Shown here: one piece after another, positions 12,878 to 23,908 of the stretch
Layout of the letters: each line of letters begins with the position of its first letter
Numbering within the stretch: the first letter of the stretch is position 1
Made by a program: the position numbers and the translations under genes
From: Opisthorchis felineus
Lineage: Eukaryota > Platyhelminthes > Trematoda > Opisthorchiida > Opisthorchiidae
NCBI GenBank assembly: GCA_004794785.1
Contig: SJOL01004163.1
Location: forward strand, 62,001 to 126,000
DNA length: 64,000 nt
Reading direction: 5' to 3'
The notes under the pieces: model-generated
What the model was told of the DNA's origin: nothing
The model's input: only the letters and a program-made list of their open reading frames with translations
Databases searched by the model: none

Positions 12878-13218
12878 AACACACGGCCCGGTTCACCTTC
12901 TTGGAACGCATTCCACGAGTTTTCGTCAAACTTACTTTCAGCCTAAGCTGTTACTGTTTGTCAAGGCTCCAAACAAGATGCTGTGGTTGGATATGCTGAG
13001 CAAGTGTTGCTACCAGGTATAGCTATCCTCACCAAAAAACATAGTAGTAACTGAGTAGGCGTGATTGAAGAATGCTAATTTCGCGGACCTCACACATTGG
13101 CAGTACAACAGAGTAACCAGGCACAGAAGATTGAATACAATTTCCGAAGACTGCAGGTGGTATAGAATATGCACCGACATATGAAGTAAACTGAGATTCA
13201 CAAATTTTTATGGCATAC

Positions 13219-13399
13219 TTTTTCCAAAAGAGCCTCCCTATCTTGCAAGTCTCGAACCATCTTCTTATTTGCAGACTTGTATTCCCTGATCTTGTCCTGT
13301 AGTGTCCGATTTGAATTCTCCAACTGCAACGACCGATTTATAAGAAACTCATATTGCTTTCTGAGGTTTTGTAGCTCCTCCGAGACCAGCTCCGATACA
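13219..13399 (-). CDS. Internal coiled-coil exon of the same gene
   Basis: This 181-bp exon has acceptor CCTTATACTTTCAG and donor AAA|GTATGC. One starting base completes the codon begun in exon 33498-34089, and it ends on a codon boundary, as exon 9381-9628 needs. Sixty codons encode an unbroken heptad pattern: ELVSEELQNLRKQYEFL, then SNRTLQDKIREYKSANKKM and RDLQDREALLEK. With the next exon this makes a rod of roughly 140 residues. The upstream intron is about 20 kb and holds most of the mobile elements in the window. Confidence 0.78.
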
Positions 13400-13474
13400 C
13401 TGAAAGTATAAGGAAATTTACGGGTAATTATGAAACCCACTGGTAAAGCTTTTCACATAAGAGTAAATTTCTAA

Positions 13475-13999
13475 ACCTTTAGTCTCAGTAATGTGCGTAG
13501 GCTAACTATCAGTAACGGTCTAGATGCTGAGCGTCAGCTTAGCTTTGAAGCTCTAATGAACGTAGAACATTCAGAATATTTTAAAAAAGCATCACAAGCT
13601 GCGCAAATGAGCCAGTCAGTCGCCTTAGTGCAAAAAATTATGGAAACTTTCCAATACAGGTCTTCAGACCAACCTCCAATATAGGTTACTTGATTGCTTC
13701 ATTGGCAAGTGGTCTTCTATTTGGCAGACAATCGTGATCTGACGACTTGGCTACCGTCAGAGAGGTTTCTCAAGCGTAAAACATACTGTTCGAGTACTGG
13801 ACTGGCCATACACATGTTCCGTGTGAACTTCGCCCATTCAATCGATGCCAACCGCCAAACTAACCTGGTGGAAATGTTAAGAATGACTTGTCGTATGCTA
13901 CGTCTCAAGATCGTTCACCTAAATGTGTTGGAAGCAGCCAAGGATACTGCTATTCGGCTACCTGAAATCTTCATGCGTCACCGAAAACTGCATGAGTGA
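13475..13999 (+). pseudogene. Protein-like ORF broken by two adjacent stops
   Basis: One frame is open from 13475 to the TGA at 13997-13999 apart from TAG (13682-13684) and TGA (13691-13693), nine bases apart. Both halves read like protein: FEALMNVEHSEYFKKASQ before, and VVFYLADNRDLTTWL with NLVEMLRMTCRMLRLK after. An acceptor-like TTTAGTCTCAG stands at 13478-13488, but no workable intron removes the stops. It could be a processed pseudogene or a degenerate gene of about 174 residues. The family is uncertain. A faint peroxin-11-like pattern (YLADN..WL, then amphipathic helices) was noticed but is weak. Confidence 0.4.
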
Positions 14000-14416
14000 T
14001 CTCAGATTGTCTTGGTTTACCGATCGATATTCCTAACCAATCTATTGCACAGTCATCGTATTTCAGACCAAGAATACTGTTGTTGCATTCTCGTAACCTT
14101 ATTCTATTTGTAGGTGGTTGTGGGATTAACCAAATCAGCATTCACACAACACGCGTTTAAAACATTCCCCATTCTATCCTGGATCAATTACGCTGGTGAG
14201 TCTCAATTGAACAGGGGAGGAACTGCAATGAAGTCTCGTTGTAATTAGAGCTAATCAGAAATAGGAACCCTTGTCTGTGCTTGAGTTTGAATAGATTTGT
14301 GCGACACAAGCTCCATACTACCACTCTGCCGGCACACTTTGGAGGCATCTGAGTTATACCAGCTGAAGCAGTGAAAATGTTCACCTACGAGGGATGTGAT
14401 TAGTTTATCCAGTCAC

Positions 14417-14620
14417 CTTATTCCGTATTTTGTATCCGTATTCTTGAATTGTTCTTTCAGCAGATATGTCTGCCTGCAAATTACTGGCTTCGGTGAAAAG
14501 ATCAACTGCCTCCGGATTAACAGACATCTGTTCAACAAAACATGTAACAGGTAAAGTAAGGCAAGGATTAGGTCGAATCTCTATAGCGTTGGAGTAGTTT
14601 TGCTCGTGGGAATTATCAAG
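14417..14620 (-). CDS. Orphan exon candidate (unidentified)
   Basis: This minus-strand frame is open across 68 codons and ends at donor AAG|GTGACT. The peptide is protein-like (AIEIRPNPCLTLPVTCFVE, then VNPEAVDLFTEASNLQADI and SAERTIQEYGYKIRNK). An acceptor AACAG lies directly before an ATG at 14525-14527, so the coding part could be only 37 codons starting there, perhaps as a trans-spliced or alternative first exon. Its phase (0 at the end) does not fit between 33498-34089 and 13219-13399, but it could join exon 9381-9628 directly. Confidence 0.35.
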
Positions 14621-17600
14621 TCAGTGTAAAAATTTGTCGTCTGAATAAAATATGAGGTTATAGAATGGGACTGTATTCAGGGAAGTGAAATGTACATGGT
14701 CATTTCGTTCACGTCGCAGAGTCACTATCGCCTTATGAAGCAACACACAAGTTGTGCAGTAAAGTACCGACGCTCTTACTTTCACAGCATAGTTTCAATC
14801 TGCATTGTTTGAACAGGTTTAGGATAAGAACGGAGCTGGTCTAGCATTTATGAGTGAGTGCCAGTGTTACTTCATGGGTATACTATCCTTTCAAAATATC
14901 TTGATTTTTTCTTTAGGATTTGGGTGGTGTAAACTATGAGACCACCTGATCGGTGCCAACCTTGGTATGGGAACTGATTTTCCCCAAAGCAGGGGGATTT
15001 AGAATACCATAAACCATTCTCAATGGAGTTTGCTTTATTGTTATGATGATGCACATTAGTGGCGTGTGATGTGTATAACTTATGACCAGTGCTGAAAAAG
15101 GGATATGGAACGTTCAAAAGCGAAACTCTTTAAAAATGCGAGATATGGATACACATACGGCTTCTCTTCTTAGCTAATGTTTAACACGTGGTCCTGTGGA
15201 CTCACTGGTTGAGGATATGTTTTGGTGGCATTTAGGAGGGACTGAATGGCGTCATCGAAGTAGGGGCGACAAAATCCTGGTTGCTACTCAATTGTTTTGC
15301 TGCGGTACAAGGCGGGAGTTCTGCTGGATAAATACTCATTATCACACGCTCTTTGTTATGTCGCGTACATGATCAGCTGTGGGAATCTGAATCATAGGAG
15401 GTATACCTTGGAGAAATCTGCTCTTCGGAATTTTCGCACTTTATGTCAAGGTGCGCAGTGTACTGAGTATTTGGTTTTCAAGTAATTGCGAACTGTATCT
15501 TTTACTCTCTGGATGACCTTTTGGGATTACGCGGGTTTAGTTGGATTCTGACCGATTTTGATTAACTAACAGACTCATCCTCGGTCGTTTAACTGTGCCT
15601 TCGGGAGAAATTACATGGACTCGAATAATCCGCAACTACCGATTAATGGCTTACAAGGTCTGCCATAGTCTTCGAAAAGGCGAAAGGAGTGTAATGCCCT
15701 TTTTGTGTGGAAACCCAGTCAGATCGGACGAAACAGTTCGCTAATCCGTGAAGCTGAGCACACCTTATAAAGCACTGTACTGGTTTTTGACGGATGAACT
15801 GAAGTTGTCACTTTCACCGTCTAGTCTCAAATGCTCTTAGTCAAACAGGTTTGTGTTAGGAAGTGAACTTTGCCTGCAATTTGGAATAATCGATATGCAT
15901 ATTGGGAAAATATTCTATCCCTACGAAAGAATCTGGCATGTGCTTTGAACGGCAATGTTTGTTTTTTGATCGGCCCCTGCCTTGATAAGGCTTCTAGTTT
16001 TGTTATTAAACCTCACGCAAAGAAGATATCTGTACAGTGCATAGAAGGCTGTAGGACCAATAGGACAATCTGTAGTGCACTTTGGATAAATGTGTGGGTG
16101 GTCCTGGCCACAAGGCTGACGTAGTGAACGCTGACTCAGCACGGTTGACAACCATAGAGGACCAAGCCTGTGATGAGAGCAAATAAGGACAAGTTAGATT
16201 ACTACCGAGAAATATCACTGAAAGATCTTAGAGACCTCCTTATGTTCCCTGGCAAAATTTGGCCTGCACACTAGAAAACTGCTGTTAACCCTAAAAACTC
16301 ATTTTCTGCAACCTGTTTCTCTCACAGTAGGACAACCTGCTTCTTGAGAAGCCCAGTCTTAAGAATTCTTTTCATAACCAACGCTAACACGGGTTGTTCT
16401 ACCACAAAAAGCTCAACAGACCCCAATTATAATTGTTTTATTATCACAAATGACGTAAAAATACTTATGGTTTTATATGTATATTAATCCGTACTGCAAG
16501 ATTTTAGGCCAAATTATGTATGTGCTCAAAAAATATTGTGGCTGCATTCATAAATTACTTGTGTACGATGCAAAACACACGACAACTGCACGCTGCTATC
16601 TTTGGCAACAGGCTTTTGAGGTCAAAACGAAATATAAACACCCTGAGTGAAAATGGCGTAGGTTATTCTATAGAAATGTAGAGTCATTTACTGTGATAAC
16701 TGTTCAAACAGCTTTATCGCCTGTTAAATAGGTGTTTCTGACCCCCGAAGTAAGCATTAGTGCGGAAAGCGACTCTAGTCAGGGTTCTAACAAATTTGTA
16801 GCATTTCTGCGTGTTTTTAGTGACCAAAGCTTAGTCGAAAAATCTGGATTAATGACGGATACGTACATGTCCAGATCACAAACGAATAATAGAGAATATT
16901 GTGCAAAGTTCCATAAGTGTAAGTAAATCTCCAAAACAGAAGGTCGCCCTTGATCACTTGTTCCTGGAAAAGTGCCACCTTCGGGGGTTAGATGCGCGGA
17001 CGACGGCGGCGGTTTGGTTTTCATATGTCGACTTGAATTTTTGCTACGGAAGTGGATGATCGTTGCCCGACATTATTACAGAAGTGTGATCTTTGTGCAT
17101 GTTCCGTATGTTTGACCATAAATACAATCACACTGCCAATTCACCAAGCATTCCTTTGTTGCCGCGATATATCGGTGTGCGGAATTCCACCACAACCGCG
17201 TATCAGTTCGAATACCGTATAAACCAGTAAAAGCTCCGCTTGGTTTTTGCCAAACACGGATTGGTTTTTGGTCCAAGGTCTCAATGAAAAGTATTGCAAA
17301 GCGCCATATTATCGAAATCATATTTTGCGCCGTAAGAACACTTTCGGAAGTATGAGTGCATAGTTACTGATGTGGACAAATCAAGAAACAATGATTTAAG
17401 TTACTTTTACTGCTTTATAAATTAAATACTCAGCTAAACTGGTTTGGTTTTATGTACCAAATGGATAAAATTTTGTTCACGTAATTTGTCCCTGAATAAT
17501 CCTGTTAGCACTGTAAATTTCGTAATGTTTTTTTTTAATTCAAATTCGTTTAACTATACCTATATTCCTGAATTTACGTGGAATACCATTAGGAGTGAAA

Positions 17601-20326
17601 TGTTCCTTCAGTGTGAAATAATTATTAACTGAGGGTGGTACTGTGCAAACGTTTCCGTGGTTACGGAATATGCATGGTGCTCTTTGTCATTCACTAACTT
17701 ATATTCCTCCGAGTTAATTGTATACTGCCCCCTAAGAACATAACATACGATGTAATTCCTAACACTAATTCTACGATATGCTGACATACTGCGGCTAGTT
17801 ACGCTTCCCATGATCAGTATGCAAAGCAAATAAGCTTTCGTTCTTCATGCTGCATAGCCAGGCCATCATCAAAGTCAACAGTGGGTTAGCAAACATATGA
17901 ATGATACCAAACGGTGAAATACGGCCTGGAAAAAATAGATGAGGAGCATCGCTTTTGACGAAGCTGTCATCTGTATTTACCTAGTTGAGCATTGTGCCGT
18001 AACTTCCGTTCTACTGAGCTGCACTGTTTTCGGGTATCGCTGAGAGGTAGAAACACCTCCTTCCTCATGTGTGACCAAAATAAGAACTATACAACTGTTT
18101 CTTTCGAGTCCACCAGAAACCTGCAGCGTCCTTAGCGTCGACTGAAACAACCAAGCCAACCTTCGTTTACATAAGGCTAAGATGAGCATTTCATGATCTG
18201 ATACATTGCTAATCAGCCATGCGCTTACTCATTTCTATGTTGTTTTTAGTTGTTTAACTCATTTGTCAATACGAGGGATGTGCACCAGGGTTAACGTGTT
18301 GAACTAAACTTGGTGTTCGAAAGTCATGCCTTGCCAAAGCTGAACAGAAATCAGGTGCTGTTTTCTTATTTCTACTAAAGACAGACCATCTTAGAATACG
18401 CTGAGATCAAAATTGCTGAAGTTTTCTGGTTCCTTTCTGAAGCTGTACGTTTCTTCAACTACATAGATAAACAATAAGTTTTCTAATTTCATGTACAACA
18501 GCACTATTTATAGCAAAATTGTGAATTTTAGCCCAGTTCTACGTACTTTGAAGAATTGTAAAGTGTGGCGGCACAAGAAGTGCAAGAACATCCAAAAACG
18601 AGAGATTAAGACGGATGTTCCCTCTGTATTAGCTCACTATGCATAATGTAATTCATTCAGAGTAAGCGTTACAACTTGACCAAGCATATAGATTCAAAAG
18701 CAGCATTTTCGATTCCAAAAATACAACACTAAATATTTAGGCCAATAAAACCTCACTACACTACGTATCCGGGTTGGCATCGAGCCTAAATACGGGCTGG
18801 TAGACGGAGATCCGTGTTCAAAGTTGGCTGGTGACCTATTGATTGCGTGTTTCTAGGTCTTGACAACTTGGTCTTATTTTAGCTCATGTTTCCCACAAGT
18901 AGCAGGAAAGCCACGCATCCAAAAGGCAACAACTCTGAAGATTCGATCTCGATATGACGAAGAGGCTATTAAATAGATGCATTTGATTCTCTCCTGAGAA
19001 GAAACTTCGGCAAATTAGTAGAAGTCATAGCTCAATGATCCTAAGAGAGATTAGAAAATGCGAACTTTTGGAAAAAAACTAGGATTTCTTGGAAAAAGTA
19101 AGAACGTTGGTAAGTTGTCACGTATTCTAAATTATTTTCTGTTTGAAATATCCTTTGTTGATTAGCCAAAACCGTTTACTGTGTGACCGATACTTGGCGG
19201 AAAATCTATCCTTTATGACACATTAATTGCGTCGCTATAGACCATCGCCAATATAGAATATCCACGTAAGGTACTAACAACGTCTGATCGGCCTCTTCAA
19301 ACATTTTTTGGTGTTGAACTCCCTCCCATAAGGTGCATCTTTTCTTCTCTCAGAGACACAAGTTTCGGTTAACTGTTTTGGGTGGTCCGTCTAGAGTGGG
19401 ATACTGCTCTTCTTGCCCTATTGAAATGAACAGTTATACCTGGAAGTGACTGGAAACTGATTCCATTTGTTTTCTAGCCAACTCAAAAATGGTTACCGCA
19501 AAGTTTTTGTAAACATATACCTGGTGGCAAGCTGAGGCTGCAAGCTGCGAATGTAGAAAAGAATCAAATACAGCTACACAAATCCAGAACTACTGCTTGA
19601 CCCGTGAATTAGGTCAACGCCGCGGATTTATATGTTTCTTCACACGTTTTGATTTACATGCCGGAGATGTCCCAGTATGAATTTTAAGGCCGTTCATTTA
19701 GGATTGACAGTAACACTCGCTGCCCGGTAAGGCTATCGCTCATTCGTAGTATTATTCGACACGGGCTCACTTAAGGAGCCACATCACATCTGAGATCGAG
19801 GAAGTATAAGGATAGGCCAAGAAAACAAGTAGACTGAGCTAGTATAGGAAATTTACTGGTCATGCAGTGTATAGCAGGCAACTTCCATGATTTATGCCCA
19901 CTGTTCGGAAAGCTTCCGAGCGTATGGTTGTTGACTTAAGTTATCAACGTATTTCACTATCTATGCACTGACGGACTGTTGGTTTAACGTTCGCCAGCCG
20001 AGATAAACTTCCTCCTTTGTGGAATGGTAAATTTACACTGGAGAAGATGGAATCAGTTTAGGAAACTCGATATGCTGCCTTGTTGACGCGTGTGAGATAC
20101 ATTGTACTGTAGTCGGAACTGCTTTCTAGAAGAAGATCACCTGACCGGATCTTATCGCAAACGTTGCCAGTGCACCAGAACCCCACCTACGGATACTGGT
20201 GTCCGTTCACTGTCATGGAAGGTACATGACGTTTGTGGGTAGAAACTGACACACGTTTTGACTTGTACCCGCGGCAATTGCACTTTGATGTGCGGAATCC
20301 TATTCTGTTTCATTTGATGTGAGAGA
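14621..20326. other. Part of the 20-kb intron, mostly featureless
   Basis: Apart from the SINE copy at 18.8 kb I see only short open frames. A 10-bp inverted repeat (CCCCCGAAG near 16741 and its complement near 16978) is the only other structure noticed. Confidence 0.5.
18780..18915 (+). repeat. Second copy of the tRNA-derived SINE
   Basis: CGTGTTCAAAGTTGGCTGG lies where the B box should be. The body word TCTAGGTCTTGACAACTTGG aligns with TCTAGGCCTGAACAACCTGG at 49322-49341. The head is more decayed than in the 49.2-kb copy. Confidence 0.45.
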
Positions 20327-20358
20327 CACTGTACTTACATTGTACATTAAGTACAGTG
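20327..20358. repeat. Perfect 11-bp hairpin
   Basis: CACTGTACTTA and TAAGTACAGTG are exact complements around a ten-base loop. GTACTTA words repeat in the next 15 bases. It may be a foldback remnant or a random palindrome. Confidence 0.6.
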
Positions 20359-21427
20359 TACTTAAGTTTATACTGTAGCCTATCTGATTTCATCAATATT
20401 ACTCCGTGAGTCCAATAGTGAATTCGTGAATCAGTTACATGCATAGACTTGGTATGCTCCTCGGGGGACAATATATTTTTCGAGTATTTAGACTGAGTTG
20501 AATTATGCGAATGTGTGGAGGAAAATCAACCAGAAGTAAGAACTGGTTGTTATCATGTGCGGTGGGCCAGGATTTTTCCGATTTAAAATAATATTTTCCC
20601 CAATGAGCGGACCAGTACGTTTGCTCTTTCTGTGCCTTAAATAATAGTGAGGAAAATGCCCTTTCATGCTTCATCCGGTTGCTAAAAATACAGATTTTAA
20701 GAAGTTATAATATATTTTATCCTGAAAACCTTGCACATACGACCCATAAACAGCGTAAAATGAGTGACGACAGTGGACCAGCGTCCAACGTTTGATCCAG
20801 AATGCCCTGTATATCCGAGGTAGTTGAAATCCACCGTCATTTATTAGATTTTTTTATACAGGAAAGTTTTGCAATCCCCACCGTTAGTGTAGCCTACATA
20901 AACTGACGCCCTGTACATGACTGACAAATCACCGCGTCGCGTTTTGACGCAAAGTGAGAAACGGGTTGTACTGCTCAACCGACCTCTGGAAATCATTGTG
21001 CGGGTGACAGCTCTTAGACGAGCCGCACTACACTTTCAAGGTCAAACTGCGTGAGTTGTTTTCATTTCGGCCGTTTTCCTTACGTTTCGTTTTATTGCTG
21101 CACTTGGTGCGTATATCTGCAGGAGCCAGTTTGAAAGACTTTAAAAAGACTACTTTCAGATGATTGCTTAAAGTCCCTCTGCAGAGTTGGCATCCTAATT
21201 AAAAAATAAGAAGGAAAGGAAGTTCTGGCTACTTTTGCAAACAGCTGCTTGTTAGTGGAATACACTCCTTTGCATACCAATTCGGTTGTAACGGAAGACT
21301 CACCTGGAATCCAGCTGAATATCTCGTTTATGATGTTTTTAGGCAACTGAATGTACTGCACCAGACCATCTCATGTTTCAGTAGGCACGATATTCGAGAT
21401 ATCGCGATACATCGTATGGGTACAATA

Positions 21428-21674
21428 CACTACTCATAGGGTTGCTGAAAACTCTTCGACAGCCCACAGGAGATTCAGCTAGATTCTAGGTAAGTCTCCC
21501 GCCAAAACCTACTTGGTATGCAATTGAGGGTGCTTCGATAATTTCGTGCAATTTGGATTCAAGTAGAACATAAAGTTGACGGAAACTCGGGGACTGCGCC
21601 TACCTGATGAGCCCCACGAAGGGCGAAACCGGTCGTGGGCTGTCGAAGAGTTTTCAACAAACTTATGAGTAGTG
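21428..21674 (+). repeat. Foldback element with 40-bp arms enclosing a hammerhead core
   Basis: Arms 21428-21467 and 21635-21674 are inverted copies with 37 of 40 positions matching (counted by eye), sharing GAAAACTCTTCGACAGCCCA. The 167 bases between them hold a hammerhead core at the right end. In RNA from the plus strand the arms would form a long stem next to the ribozyme. No target-site duplication was found. Single-arm relatives occur at 12850-12877 and 38054-38150, so this is a dispersed family. Confidence 0.75.
21600..21640 (+). ncRNA. Near-canonical hammerhead ribozyme core
   Basis: CTGATGA at 21604-21610, stem II GCCC/GGGC (21611-21614 and 21621-21624, four perfect pairs) with loop CACGAA, then GAAAC at 21625-21629. 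All conserved core bases of this part match the hammerhead consensus. The partner strands of stems I and III and the cleavage triplet were not settled by hand. The foldback arm starting at 21635 is placed where stem III would extend. Confidence 0.65.
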
Positions 21675-23864
21675 AATTACGTCTAACTTGCTTCACATTT
21701 CTTGGAGATGACCGCCAGATGCCAAGAGACTTGTCTCAGGTTTACGCGCTGCATTAATTATTGAAGGCTATACGCCTGATTTTATCTGAATAGACTTCTG
21801 CAACTTTGTCAAACTCGTCCGTATATTTCAGGCAGCTCCGTGAGAATCAATCGTTTAATTCCGTTCTCCTTACTCGCCTGCAATGAGTCGATCAATCGGA
21901 CAACTACGAGCCATATGGCGGATATATGTCTGTTTTCATCACCTTGCGGTCATTCATCCCAGAGCCGTTTAGATGGTTGTCGCTACTTGTCCTAGGTCAA
22001 ACCACAATGATAAACATCCTCGTTCATGCTGGGGACACACCTGGGTAGCTGCCAATAAGTGAGCCGAAAGTCTGAGAGATGTGGTTAAACTACATTCTCG
22101 GAGTTTTTCTATCAGTCCATTAATTTCACATCGTTTTTTCATTCCACCGCCTTGGTTTTAATAACACAGTTCACACGAAACCAATTTAGATGCATCCTGG
22201 TTGAAAAACGGATTAACATGCGCAAAATCAATGTTTGATCACGTGTTTGCCTGATGTTCTGTAAACCTATTAGTTATTTGTGACCAGATGACGCGATATT
22301 ACGAGTTGCATATCATCACCTGATAAATTTACCTTTTGATACACAAATAACATGATAATTGATAACAGCATACGAAGAGGTGTCAAAATTACATTGGCAC
22401 AAATTTCTTAATTCTTTATGAACCGGTGCAAAAGTATAATTTCACCTGGGCTTTAATACGCCAAAGTATCTTCGACAAAATTCCAATTATGACTTTCAGT
22501 GTATGATACTGAATTATACTGAGGTTTAGTGCATTCTAATCAGCCTGGTGTCAACTTCGCTGGTGTGCGTCTCTCCCTAATCAGCTGCTAATTTACATAA
22601 CCTCGCCAGTGTTTCATTTGAATTGCCGCCCATCACAGTGAGGAACACGACCACCATACATTTATGAGCCTGGAATTTAACCGGATAATAAACGTGCAAC
22701 TCAGCCACATGAGATCACTCATCCCTATTGAACATACAGTAGTGGTCAGGTTGCTCGAATAAGTTAACTGCGGGCCAGAAGGTGTGTGAAAACTTGTCGG
22801 CAGACATCACGTAAACGGACGTTCAGGGGTCCGGCTACATTTGTGATGGGAGCTTTAACTATCACCTTATAATAATAGACTGAAGGCTCCTCAAGTGTTA
22901 CAGAAACGGACTGTGCGGCAAGCAGCGTAAACCCATATTTTTTACGTGAAAACTAGGATTAGTGGCTGAAAAAGATTTCCAAAGTGCGGCGCGTCAAACA
23001 GTGAGTTCGTTTGTGTTCTTACCTGCCTTGGACTCCAACTTCCATTCATCTCTTCGACATAAAGGTGGCTCATGCTTTCAGGTTGTGCCAAAACTATGGC
23101 AGACTAAGGTCTTTTTCTTCCACTGTAAAAATACTTTTGTGAATGAAATCCTTTCAAATTCGCGCATCGCACCAAAATATTTTGGCTCATTCTCCATACG
23201 GACACATTGCATCCGTATCTAACATAACTGACCAGCTTAGACGTGACAATCAGGATAGACAGAGAATCGCATAACATTCATTGTGAAGCATTGCGATCAG
23301 GATCGAAAAGTAATGACATTCTCCGGAATGAGCCAAAACAGATGTCCTCATATTACGGGAAATTATGATATGCACACAGTAAGACCTGATGAGCGTGGAA
23401 AATGACTCAAGCGACATTTACCCGGTTTGTCAATGTGTTTCAGTTACTTCCAGTGGACTTAAGACCTGAGTCGTAAACTTGCTAAACCGGCACAAAGATA
23501 ATTCAGGAGAATCGGGACGATTTATCCTGGTGAGCTTTCCGTATGGACTTGGAAGAGTGCTGAAGCAATATGTTTTCAGTCAGTCCGTCGAACATGCCGG
23601 TTGCTGAGGCACGGCATATACTCAGCACACACGCGCGCAAACAGGACAGGAAGACGATCTAACTACACGGGTTCACGGACAATCACGGAACGCATGTAGG
23701 AGATATACTGCAGAGAAAACATCTCCCGCTTCCGGACCCTTATTCAGGTACTTTTATCAGTTGTGCTCAAACGATAAGTCCTCTTTCGACTTATTCCATT
23801 TTTGCACCACATTCATATTATATAACATACATTTAGTATATGTAAGCTATTGTCTTGCACAGTG
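21675..23864. other. Part of the 20-kb intron between foldback and R2 elements
   Basis: No feature could be supported. A short frame at 22962 ending in a good donor (CAAACA|GTGAGT) lacks a convincing acceptor. Confidence 0.5.
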
Positions 23865-23878
23865 TGAGCTTTTATTAG
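23865..23878 (+). repeat. Left target-site duplication of the R2-clade copy
   Basis: TGAGCTTTTATTAG, identical to 27034-27047. It marks the insertion point and shows that the copy inserted whole at this locus, not as part of an rDNA fragment. Confidence 0.88.
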
Positions 23879-23908
23879 CTTTATAGCTTTTAGCTTTAGC
23901 TTTTATAT
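23879..23908 (+). repeat. TAGCTTT-patterned filler at the 5' junction
   Basis: Between the left duplication and the first R2-like codons lie 30 bases made of degenerate repeats of TAGCTTT or AGCTTTTA. The same words occur inside the target-site duplication. This looks like slippage or repeated template copying during 5' end joining. It encodes nothing. Confidence 0.7.

Larger units (their letters stand above)
9629..13218. other. Intron of the coiled-coil gene
   Basis: It contains the tRNA-like remnant at 10.13 kb, the tandem SINE array at 11.1-11.9 kb and the foldback-arm fragment at 12.85 kb. The frames at 12511-12733 (both strands) look mildly protein-like but have no clear splice borders. 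Confidence 0.55.

Noticed and set aside
23386..23392. CTGATGAGCG followed by GGAAAATG
   Set aside because: Stem II cannot form and the spacing is wrong, so it is probably a chance match.
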